This document shows positions 1 through 11,223 of a stretch of DNA of 64,000 nt, one piece after another. The notes beneath the pieces are model-generated. The model ran no database searches. It was not told the origin of the DNA and was given only the letters and a program-made list of their open reading frames with translations. The stretch is from Trichoplax sp. H2. Its lineage: Eukaryota; Placozoa; Uniplacotomia; Trichoplacea. The position numbers were made by a program, and so were the translations under genes. Location of the stretch: positions 186,001-250,000 of the forward strand of contig NOWV01000064.1 in the NCBI GenBank assembly GCA_003344405.1. The letters are read 5' to 3'. Each line of letters starts with the position of its first letter. Within the stretch, counting starts at the first letter, position 1.

Positions 1-3000
1 TTAAAGTGGATAAAATTCTGCAAGCAGAGAAAGGAAAAAGAAAAATGCGTATAACAGTACTGGTTAATACTATCTATATTTACTGAACAGCAAAAATACA
101 TGATGAAAGGTCGTTTCTAAGCAGCTCATAGAATTGCTATAATAACAGATTGAAATCATTCAAGATTGGAAAGCTTAAGCCATTGGGATCAAACCATGTA
201 TTTAACCAATAGTACGGCGATAGAAAGATTAAAGTTAGATTATAGCGTTCTTATTCCTTGAATTTATTTAGGGAACTAATGAGTGAAAATGGCACGCCTA
301 ACCGATATTGAAGTTTAATTTTGTTAATTCTAATATGTTTTGCAGTTGAGGCAGTTTCTACGAATTCAAGCATACGAGCATCTCGGTTAGTAGTGTAGCA
401 CACCCTATGGTGTAGAAAGGATTCTCATGCCACATTTACGGAACATGGTGATTAAAATGTATTTTTAAACTTTTTAGCGACTCTTTAAGGAATTTATAAT
501 TATGTTGCCTCAGATCTATTAATGATTCATGTAGGTAGATTTTAATCAAAAGCACATCAATTTTACGCGTATCTACTAAACCAGGTAATTTACAATAAAT
601 GCACATGCAATCTATCTGCTTGATATTATCATGAAACAGGCATGCATATGTTCTATTAAAGTTTAATGAGCTCGCTAATGTATCATAAAGCTTAAAGTGT
701 AACAGGAATCACTTATCTGTGTTTGTATCTTGGTGTATATTATACTCGTACGATGATAGACGAGTATGCAATGCTGTACGCTTAAACCGCCAATTTCGCA
801 GAATTTAGTAACAGTATAATGATGTTTAGCAGAATAAAAAGAAAGAAAACATGTCATATGCTTTTCCAATCTTTATTTTTGAGGTTAGAGATAGATGTGA
901 AGCGGATGTGAAGCTATAGAGAAAATAGTGCAGTTTATACCGAGCTAACAAACTACAAATAGTATTTCTTAAAAGCTTCCTCCACTAATTTGTTCATTGA
1001 TTGATGGTAGTTTCTGTGTAATCCGTGATCATTTACTACATTATGTGTGTCGCGAATAATCATTAAATTATGTGTATCGTTACAATTATACACTAAGTCC
1101 GAACCGTAGCGTAATGTCACGTCTGATAATTATAATTATAATAGATAAGTTATAAGTTATAATAAGCATAGATTACGAATTATCAACATGCTATGTTATC
1201 AAAATGCTTGTCTGTTTCGTGTCTAGGAATTTAGAAACTTAAATATCTGTATAGTACGATGCTGCTAAGTTACAAAATGACCCGTTACTATTACAACTAG
1301 AATCTTATAAAAAGGAAAGTTTTAAGACTTCTTCGGCATTACTTCGCACGAGCATTCAATTACTCCGTTAATGTATGTACAGTGCAACCTCAATAAAGTC
1401 AATTAATTAGTAGCAAAGTGCGAGCTTCATTTTATGAAAAGTATCACTAGTCAACCTCAAGATCCACCTCAGTATGGATAGCATAATGATGTTTGCAATG
1501 TTTTCCTTTCATGTACTTTTAATGCCATGCTTAATTTCAAATGCTCTGCCAACAGCTTGGCTGTTGTAAACTCAATCGTATTTCATTCATAGTGCTTATA
1601 TGGCCTATTCTGCCTTAAGGTAAAACTTAACTTTAGAAGTTAGATGTCGTCATTTGGGCAATATTTCATTAGCATATTCACGACTGGTCGAGTACAGTAG
1701 GTATGACTATAAGTAAAGTTCACGATACGCGAATAATTCATTTTTAAAGTTGCTGACATCATGGGCAATCTTTGCTGATGCTAAATTACAATTTAATTAA
1801 AAGTACTTAGCTGCTGAAGTAAGTTCGTGAGATTGAATAGTGCCATAAAAAATGTAAACAAGAAATGAAAAAAGATAATTATAAAAATACTGGAGATCGA
1901 ATGAAGTGCCCTTACTGCAGTTTAGAATACAGTAATAAGTTTCGGATATTACTGTGTATAAAGCTCAGTATTAATAATAACTGGAACGTTGGATTAGCTA
2001 ATTTTTGTAATATATACTGTATAGCTAAAGAATGCATACCCAGCAGCTAATAATATCATAGAATTCTACATTATGCCATAGTCCCCGTCAAATTAGTATT
2101 GCAAACAGTTCTAGCCTAATCCACTTTTAGTTGTGGGCTACCAGATTACGCAATGTCCAGCTGCTATAGGAATATGGTTATTTGCCGGATAGTGTTTAAT
2201 TAGGATCTGACACAATTGCCTTTTATACGGTCATATACAAGTCCAATCTAATCAAGGATATGCATACGGTAGTACTGTATCAAGCAGCTAGAAGTAATGC
2301 AATCATGCCCATGCTGTACATCCAGTCAATATCTTTCATGCTTTCCGAGCGATAATTTCTTGAGTAATCTAATGTATATTCGTAGGTGTATATTTGGATA
2401 TTTGTTAATTTTTCTGTTTGAAGTTTATTTGAAGTACCTAACCCCAATATAGCACTACTCTTCTTTGTGAAGCTTGAATTATTGAAAGTATAAATGTTTC
2501 TACTAACAGTATTCCAATATTGAAGTAGCATGGTCGGTATAAAATCGACATTGGTGCCGATTTTAACACTAATTCAAATCACTTTGAATCGCAAATATTT
2601 CGATTAAAAGGAGCCGTTGCCAGCTTTACATTAGAAAAATATGCCTAGCCAACACTATTAAAGGCTCAAAATTTTAGAAAGAGTAAGAAATTACAAGAAA
2701 ACACTCGAATAATAACACGAAACTATACAAGCACTGCCCCAGTTAGCCTGCAAGAAAAAGACAGTGTGAAGCAACTGTAGTTTTAAAAGTCACTCTGAAA
2801 TTAATCTAAGCTTCACTAGAAGTACAGTCAGTTCAGTATAATTTGAATCTTGCATGGGGAGCAATACTATTATAGATGCCTACATCAAAGTCACGAAATT
2901 ACAAATTATTAAAATATTTAAATAATTTTTTGTACACGTACAGTATAAGGAAAAATTGACATTTGGCGAGAATTGTAGATGTCAGGGTGCAACGCGAAAA

Positions 3001-4536
3001 TCGCGGTACCAGTGCTCCCTATACATCCCATTCTGGACAAGTCTCGCTTGGATGGACGGACATTGTCATGTATTTCTTGTGGTCAAAGTCATGGCCTACC
3101 AAGACCAATAGTGGAGTAGACATGTCGGACTGGTTGAACCGACCGAACCTTTACTAGTAGCTGATGATTTGTATATTTGAAATTGCAAATCAACATCAAT
3201 AGAAGAAAACGCTTTTCTTTTAGTGGTCCGTGGCAGCATGTATCAAATGCGTGTTATTTTATACATATACATATGTAAATACATGGGAGTCGTATCATAT
3301 TGATGTTGATACAGTACTTTAGAATAGTGTAGATTCGTATTTTTATACATGATATTGATCCGAAATTGTAAAAGAGAACAAAATAACTGCAGAAAAAATT
3401 TACCCCCAAAATATCAAGGCTCAAGGGTGTAAGAAACTACTCGTATTTACGAGGAATTTTAGCCAAATTTACAGTAAATCCCTTGAAAACTTCACGAGCT
3501 AATTCAAGGTACTACAGTACGTGAGACTTGCCATTTGTTGGAATCTTGTGGAGCACACAATACAGTACCCCATAACACCTAAACTACACTAGCATAGAGT
3601 ACTAAATTGGTAACTTAATGATGGATGAAAGGAGAGCAACTATTCCGGCCTCTTATCATGCAAGCGAATTGAAGGTATCGGGCATGCGCACTTTCACTGA
3701 GGTACTACGGTACTGTGCATTGTACACTATGCACTGTACAGTTACCGTACTGCCAGGCAGTGCCAGCTAATTTTTTCCCTTTTTTTCTGCTTTCCTACTT
3801 TTTCCTCAAGTTGGCCCCAAACTCAATCCTCCTCAGGTGTAAAAAGAAGGGTACACTATTAAGCTGGGGAATACTGGGAAAAGGATAAGAATTAGCAGAT
3901 AATATTCCCTGTAATCTGACAGCCAATTTAGGAAAACACTGGTGGAGAGGATTGTGTACCGTTGCAAATATCCGGTACAATTAATAATGACCAGTGTAAT
4001 AGTCAATGCCCATAGTTTCAGTAAGGTGGACGAGCATTTCCGGTCCCTCCCATTTTAGTAGACGATTTCTAGTCCCTAGTTGAATACTAGCAATAAACTA
4101 AAAGTTACTGTATCTCATCGTAATGAATCATTTACAGAGTTTTACGATTAATACCCTCGGTAGATTGTTCAGTATCATAAGTCCAAGCCGGTTTTTACTA
4201 CTTAATGTTTACTGTACTACCGCTGACCGTAGCGAGGAGAAATCAATCACTGTCTCATCCGACCAATGTCGATCGATATCATTAGGATAGAGATCTTTGT
4301 AAAGCAAAAATGGTCTGCAATTAACCCTACTCTATTCTATACAACTCTTACTTTCAATTCTAGTTTATAAAGCAAAGACTGAAATACGTTCGTAGATAGG
4401 CGCTAAGTTGCCGATGTTTCTGATTGTACAAATACCAGTAAACGACTATACGTGTGATTATTACTGTAGTAGACATTATCCAGTGTGATACAAATTCAAC
4501 GACTTAACTTTTACTTAAACTCAATATTATTACGGA
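1..4536. other. Intergenic / unassigned, no gene recognised
   Basis: I could not find any stretch here that reads as a conserved protein on either strand. The open frames present are short (under about 85 codons), have unremarkable composition and do not chain to neighbours through splice sites. The DNA is AT-rich with many copies of a short motif related to TACAGTA/TACTGTA, and an imperfect inverted repeat near 3707-3750. Distal exons of a gene left of the window, or UTR of FAM204A near the right end, may be hidden here. Confidence 0.5.
3707..3750. repeat. Imperfect inverted repeat, GTACTGTGCAT-type arms
   Basis: The stretch reads as two arms related by inversion around TGTACACT: a left arm ending GTACTGTGCAT and a right arm starting ATGCACTGTAC, with two mismatches in the inner pairing. 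It sits in non-coding DNA upstream of FAM204A. It may be chance in a region rich in TACTGTA-like words. Confidence 0.3.
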
Positions 4537-7204
4537 ATGTATTCTTCGGTTCCACCTCCAACCCACAGTAATAATTGTAAATCAGATAATCCATCTGTCG
4601 AGGAAGTGACGAATAGAACGGATCGGGATTTATTGAAAAATGTGCCAGAACGTATACAACTGGTAAATAATTACTGCATTAGGATTGATTTTAAATTCGA
4701 TTCATAATTTAAAATGTACTGATAAATGGTTAGCCCTTATGATATTTTACATCACAAAGCACCCTTACTTTACTCTAGAGTTACCTGTAATCGATTATTG
4801 TAATGCTAGTCGAGCAGACTAACCGTCTAGAAATAATAAGAGAGTGATATCACAACTATTACTATCAACAGTTCAGCTGTTGTAGAAGTATTCATCCTGT
4901 ATACCACAGTAAATGGAATACGTCGATATCTTCATTTGAATAAGTCTTTAACTTAAATCGTCGATGTTCAGTTCTGTAATCAGTATGACAATAACAGGGC
5001 AGTAACATAGCATTCATTGAATGATGTTATTCTAAACATGGCGGCTGAACCAAAAAAATTTCGTAATGTAGTAGGATATCAATCAATCAATTGATATTCG
5101 ATTTTAACATCATTAGAAATTTGCCCAATTACAACAACGCAGGAAAGATTGGAAAAATGATAAAGGAGATCAAAGAAGGACGGATAAATTGAAAAAGAAG
5201 ATTACAAGAGATGGTTCGTTACCCTATAATAACGTTGCTTGTTTAATGAACTTTATTGCACAATTGACGAATGACTATCACAGTAGATTTTATCTACATA
5301 CTGTGATTGTTAACAAAGCTGCCAATATAATCAATTGTAAACTAGGAATAGTATCCTTCGCTTCATTTTCGTTGAAATTGTATTTAAAATCCAGTCATTA
5401 CGTAACTTTACTGATGACTTATTTACACTGCCAAACATAGTGAAGAGCTCTCTTTTTCAATTAAAATTACATTCCACTCTGTTATTACCTGCGCCGTACT
5501 GTACAGGTGTACAGATGACATTCTTTTGCTTGGATTAACCTTAAGGATAAATTTTTAAGGTTAATATCTAATGAAAGACGTTTAAATTGATTGACTAGTT
5601 GTTAATCAGCTACAAAATAATGACGTTGACGTGAATACACTGAAAGATGTTGGAGTCACAATACCTGCTGCAATTTGTAACCGAAATAAGAAGACAGTTC
5701 AATCAAATGAAAGTCACCAGTGAGTTCAAGAAACTGCATATTTTTATCATACTTATATACTGTAAAGATCGTTCCAATGATGTACTGTAAATGACATTAA
5801 CCTAAATATTTACCTAAATGTAGTCCATGTATCTATGTATAGTCAATGATTCACATGTAACTTGAAATCGAAAATACTGGAATGCATACATATTTTTACA
5901 TCAGTTATCATAAATGCTATTTATGAATAGATATAAATTGTTTTACGGTACTTTTTTAGACCGATTAAAAATGATGCTATTAAATGGCAACAAATTAAAG
6001 AGCGATTAAAGGCTGAAAATCCTTACATTGAAGAGAACGTAGATCGACAATACAAAGCTAAGGTGGGTAGAGATGTTTCTGATATTTTTAGGACGCGATC
6101 ATCTAAAATGGAACGTGTTTACGTGCATGAAAGACGATAAAAGGCGTAAACTTACTTTTCAATAGGCTAAATGAAAACTATGATGATGTATAGATGAAGT
6201 ATTGAAGTAGGTTACTGTTGTTGAAGTTTATTATCTAACCGTGCTGTCATCAGTCTTGAAGGCCAATCACATTTATCATAGTCTTAGCATACTAGTTACT
6301 AGGAAAAATTATAAAGAGACTATCTATGATTGCGGCACTTCCGTAAGTAGATTTACTGTTAGTAATAGTTTTTGAGAGGATACAATATCACGAATATTCT
6401 TTTAATTTACTCACCTTGAAAGTAACTTACTGAATTTTACCTTTTTCCTCCATCTTCAGACGAAAATAGAAACTGATATCGACGAAGCAATAGAAGCTGG
6501 CGATTACGATAGAGCAGAAAACCTAAGCAGTCAAATATCAAACCTACAAGTATGTTGAATGCAAACCTAGTGAAACAGCTAAGCTTTATATCAAGCAGCG
6601 ACGTAGATTGTAATCTCTCACAGATTGATAGGATTAACTTATCTTCAAGTACTCTTTTACTCTTCGGGATTTGTAATCCTTCGAGGCATGATAATCACTA
6701 GGCTATAAAATTTTTTTCTAAGGTGTTTTTATCGATAAAAGTATTGCTCATTAACAACGAGTTTTTTGTATACTGCTAGTTTGCTACAGAAATTACCAAC
6801 GCTATTAGACGTTTAAAGTATGAAACTTCTCTACAGGTAAGAGCGTGGTAATTGAAGCTTATAGCTTTATGCGCTTTCATATCGCTAGTTGACCTTTTCC
6901 CTCAACTCATGACAAAAAATAACTGTTAATGCTGATTTTATACTTTATTTCAATCACAAATTACGCCTATACTTACAATGCTAACGCATGTTAACTCTGT
7001 TATATAGAACATTCCGACAGAAAAAAAACGCAAGAGGCGGAATCTTTATTGGACGTAAGAACTATCCTTGCGATAGAAATGATTACATACTTTCATTTAT
7101 CGTTAATGTTTAATTGTGACTCAATATTGAAGTCGTCATAAATATCATATATTGCTTAAAGGTTCGAATCGAAACAGAGATGGGAGACAAAAGGAAATAT
7201 GTGA
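4537..7204 (+). CDS. FAM204A: FAM204A homologue, 7 exons, 188 residues
   Basis: Exons: 4537-4662, 5117-5217, 5960-6062, 6460-6549, 6780-6836, 7008-7054, 7162-7204. They join in frame with GT-AG introns, total 567 coding bases and end in TGA. FAM204A is a small, conserved animal protein without a well-established function; I know no enzymatic role. Recognition rests on three blocks seen here: a basic segment after KFAQLQQRRKDW; a helix containing DEAIEAGDYDRAENLSSQ, matching the family's acidic AEELSNQ segment; and the C-terminus FESKQRWETKGNM, close to the human ending FEAKKRWETKSNM. The human protein is about 233 residues, so this copy is shorter, mainly at the N-terminus. ATG 4537 is the first in-frame start before exon 1. 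The internal boundaries are firm because phase fixes them; exon 1 is the least certain part. Confidence 0.82.
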
Positions 7205-8640
7205 AGCAAAGCAGTTCAGTATATCCGATTGCGAGGCTGAAATTTACATCATGTTATTTGAGGATATAGTGATCTTATTTCTTTTGCCCATTATTATTCT
7301 TTATTGGTTCGCTCCCGTACTGTTGACAATGTAACTATGAAAGTTGCTTCAATTGTATTCAGGTATGGACTACTAGAATAAAACCTTGATTTTTTTCTAG
7401 TAGTCCATGATTCAGGATCGTACTGTAAATAACTAAGCGGTAAAAGCATTTCTTACACTTTGTATTGTGTATAACTTTCTTTGTATAACTTTAGAGAGCC
7501 CTTGATTTAAGTTATTTATGGTGTAATGTAATCTAGTCTTTAAAAATAAATGTTACTTTATAGTTTGCGCACTTGATGTTCTCTATTTGTGAATCGTATG
7601 TGAAAGTGGTCACCCTTCCAATGTACAGATTACTAAAATACCAATATCATCCAGAAAGGAATGGTTAGAAATCGGAATGACGTTGAGTTTCAGACAGCTT
7701 CTCACATTACGCTGAAGTAGTTGGACGGACATCGGTGGTTTTTACCCTAATCAGAGTACCGTTTAATTAGTCATCAAAAATGTAGTCTGAAGATGAACTA
7801 ATTAGATTGAATAAACATAATGACGATTACAAATTCTTACTCTTTATTGAACTTGACAGATGACATGGTCATAAAATTATCTGCATCTAGTTGACGGTCA
7901 TTTATCTTGCTATCAAGGGTCGATGTAGTTGCTAATTTAGTAGAAATAAAGATGCTGCTGGTGAGATTATAGTCCACAATGAAATTGCTGCTATGCTAAC
8001 GGATAATTTTTCAAACAAAACATTGCAGTTATTCAATGCACTGTATACGATTGGTTAACCAGTAGTATCAAACTTTGCCATGATAGACCGCTTAATATTC
8101 GATATCATGACCAGAGTAGCTAGAATTATCTGTACAATTAGAGGTTACTACTTTTTCTATAGGCGGTTCGAATTCCAACTCAATAATAAATTAGAGCTTA
8201 GAGCACTTACTTAACCGTTAATACCATTCATTACTATAATCACTGCAATAATCATTCCTACGAAGTGCAGTATATAGTATGATATCTTGCGTCTGTATAG
8301 ACAGCAATACTACGCTACATCTTCCTATCAGTTATTACTACAAAACTATAAAGAAATATTAAGATAGAAAATACTTTTGCTTATTAGCCTTACGTCGATA
8401 TGTTGAGGTATCCAATAAACCCTGGCCGACTTTTAGCGCTACAGTTTCTCTTATAACAGGAGCTAATTGTAGCAGTTCTAAATAGCTACAGATCTCTGTG
8501 AAAAATGGTTAAAGATTTGATCGAGCTCAATCATTTCCTTTAACACATTAGATTAAGTGCAAAATGTGGTCAACAAATTAGTTAAAACCATAAATGCAAC
8601 ATTTTTAAAGGCCATGCTAATTTAATAATTTCATTATTTT
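7205..8640. other. Intergenic between FAM204A and an unnamed minus-strand gene
   Basis: This is the convergent 3' side of two genes: FAM204A ends at 7204 on + and the unnamed gene ends at 8641 on -. Apart from the hairpin at 7365-7408, I see only AT-rich sequence, with a second AATAAA near 7543. No coding sequence was recognised. Confidence 0.6.
7365..7408. repeat. Perfect 14-bp hairpin with AATAAA at the stem-loop junction
   Basis: The left arm ATGGACTACTAGAA (7365-7378) is the exact reverse complement of 7395-7408, with a 16-base loop. AATAAA (7377-7382) overlaps the end of the left arm and the loop, 173 bases after the FAM204A stop. This could be the polyadenylation signal of FAM204A shown in a stem-loop, or a remnant of a small inverted-repeat element. 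The structure is seen in the sequence; its role is a guess. Confidence 0.55.
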
Positions 8641-11062
8641 CTAATATAATGAAAGTTTTATGAGGATACGTGCACATCGTGGAATAGGAACAGCATTATA
8701 AGGTTCTTGACAAAATGCTGCCGATTCGGCATATAGCCATCTTAGTAGTCTATCTGATACCAAAGGACAGATATTTTCCATTGCTTCAATAAATTCATCG
8801 ATCGTTAAACAACTTGGTATAGTTGCAGATACTTTAATCAATTTGCTCTCATTCTGTAAATAAATTATAAATTATAACGAAACTCAATCGCCAATACTAA
8901 TCAGCCAGGCATGAAATAAAAGCGCTAAGTAATAATAAACCTCTAATATACGAGGTTCTTTGCACTTCAAAATTGCATAAAGGAAAAATTCACAAACGAT
9001 GTGTTTATTGGCTCTATTTTCGCTAAATGAGATATAGTCAATGATGAATTGATCCAAATCGTCTTCCTGCAAATAAGATAAATAAAAATATTACTTGGTT
9101 TGCATTGGAATTTGACAAGGTACTGTAAGACTGAACAATAATCTTCTCAAGAGATGATGCCACTTTCGAGCACAATATCTCCAATTTAGTGATAACTGGC
9201 TTCATTCTATTTGTATTAGAAGTACAATAAAAAATATTCCGATTTGCAGCAAATACCCACATCTAAATGGCAAAGGTACAAGTCTTAATTGACTAACTAC
9301 GACAAATATCACTATCTACTCGTATATTGTACTGATTTTAATCTGCAAAAATGAAATGGTACCTGCCAAAATTAGATACAGTATGCAATGTCGTCAGCGT
9401 TATCATGACTTTGTTAAAAGTATTAAATTTAAAATTAGTGATCAACACGGTAATCTCCAAGTCACTAGTGACTTTTCTTCCAATACTTTCACTTAATTAA
9501 CCAATACTATTCGTTAGTAGTGATATATTACTACCGTGAAAGTTTCTATGGAATTCATAATTGAATTCCTGTGTTAAAGGGAAAGGTTGAAGATGTGACG
9601 GTATGCATGTATACACGCTCTTACACTATAATTTTGAGACAATGATAGTGGAATTTCTGCTTACCGTGAGAAATGGATAAATTATCTTTGCAAATTCCTT
9701 AAAATCTGCTGCTTGTTGCCAATTTACTCTATCAATGAAATCATTATTTAATAAGATATATCTGAAGCAGACAGGATCTAAGCCACCTCCTAGTTCTTGT
9801 ACGAACAGTTGCAAAGTCTACCATGGAATTCAGAGAAGAAAAAGCAGCGTAGAGAATAAAAAAAATTTTAGCGTTTTTAAAACATTAATTACCTTGTTAT
9901 AGTTACACTGGGAACATTAATTACATTAACTTATCGGTATAATCAATCTCTAGCTATAGCTCATAATATCAGTTTTGAATCTTAGGATAATCTTTTACCG
10001 TCTAGAACGGATAAGAAGCATTTTATTTTTAAATTTTACCTTATTAGTCGGAGCGTAAGTTTCTAGACCTAGTATGAAATCATGCATGGAAAGGTAAACA
10101 ACATCCCAGACAAGGTAGCGATCATAGAAAAACTGATACAACGAGTCCTATCATCACAATTAGAAATAAAAAGTGAGTACAATGTATGTTGCCATGATTG
10201 TAAATAACTTCTGCTTGAATATTAAACGGTTCTATTAAGATTTTAACCGAACATTAGGATTTAGGAAATTGAATATGATTGATAAAAGAAGTTTGCAAAC
10301 AAATTTTCAAAGGTATAGCTCCAGTAAAGATCACTTGGGAGTTTATACTTCATGATTTAATATCCCATTTACCGAAATGGTGCATGGATGAACATCCTCT
10401 GTATGAAATTCATCTCGATAAACGATATATGAATAGAATTGCTTGACTAGCGACAATACACGTTCCTGTTTAAGAAATTATTTCATCGTAATGATTTAAA
10501 GTTAGCTCCGTATCGGATGTGATGGGATAATTTATTATTATAATATCCGTAAACATGTAAAATGAAAAGTTGTAAAACGTTTGTCAATCTTACCTCGTTA
10601 ATTGGGCGAGAGATTTCGCGTGATAAAGTCGAACGTATATTGAAATCTTGCCAGATAAAATCATAAGCTGCTTTCTATTAAGGTGCAATACAACCATTCC
10701 ATTATTTTATAATCTTTCTCTATAATTGCTATCAATAGTATGGTATTTACACCATTCAATTTTACTAGATTAATAATACATTAAATACACAGAGTAGAAA
10801 TCTCTTTAAATGGAGGAAAAGTTGATCCACTAACCACAATGGCCATTCTAATTGTTAAAGCAATGAAAGATTCAATATTTACCATTTGTTCTTCCGTTGC
10901 ACCAGGTTTATCCTTCCCTGGCTGTAATATCTCCTCAGGTGATAGCTCTTGTAAGTTGAGAAATTCATCTGATTGCCGACGAAGCAATCGTGAAACCGAA
11001 GACATTGCTAGAACTTGCTTACTAGCTGCTGCAAAGCTTTTCGATGTTGCACTTTGTAGCAT
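8641..11062 (-). CDS. Unnamed conserved-looking protein, 8 exons, 328 residues
   Basis: Exons, 5' to 3' on -: 11062-10835, 10674-10594, 10132-10040, 9817-9665, 9342-9320, 9206-9137, 9066-8941, 8853-8641. All phases agree (987 bases, TAG stop), including a 23-base micro-exon coding IKISTIY. I do not recognise the family. The N-terminus is Ser/Ala-rich, followed by QELSPEEIL. The rest looks like a soluble helical protein with aromatic-rich segments such as FFYDRYLVWDVVYLSMHDF and EFFLYAILKC, and a C-terminal segment DEFIEAMENICPLVSDRLL. There is no signal peptide, transmembrane segment or catalytic motif that I can name. The start ATG lies only 161 bases beyond the stop of the coiled-coil gene on the same strand. 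Exon 2 is open in two frames; the frame used is the one that keeps phase 0 at both ends after the strong GTTAGT donor of exon 1. Confidence 0.68.
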
Positions 11063-11223
11063 AAATCAAGTATAAAATGAACAGTAAAAATATCAATTTG
11101 GCAATAAAAGTGAATCTTATAAGATAATGCGGTATTATCACAGACGCTATTGGATGGTTCTTCGTAAGATCTTACTCCGCAAAAGGAAAATTCGTATTGA
11201 GAGGCTCAGTAGAGCTTAAGTCC
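11063..11223. other. Short spacer between two minus-strand genes
   Basis: These 161 bases separate the stop codon of the coiled-coil gene (11224) from the start codon of the next minus-strand gene (11062). The spacer must hold the 3' UTR of one and the 5' UTR and promoter of the other, unless the two are co-transcribed. No motif stands out. Confidence 0.5.

Noticed and set aside
2963-3157. 64-codon open frame on + in the left flank
   Set aside because: No recognisable motif, no splice partners and no conserved composition; treated as chance.
9375-9420. Candidate exon on - coding MITLTTLHTVSNFG
   Set aside because: Its acceptor needs one leading base, while the exon before it ends in phase 0. 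The 23-base exon at 9342-9320 fits both neighbours instead.
10373-10398. Candidate 26-base exon on - in the 8641-11062 gene
   Set aside because: It has fair splice signals, but including it forces a stop codon in the next exon in every allowed phase.
10839-11075. 78-codon open frame on +
   Set aside because: It is antisense to the first exon of the unnamed gene at 8641-11062, which joins in phase to seven further exons.
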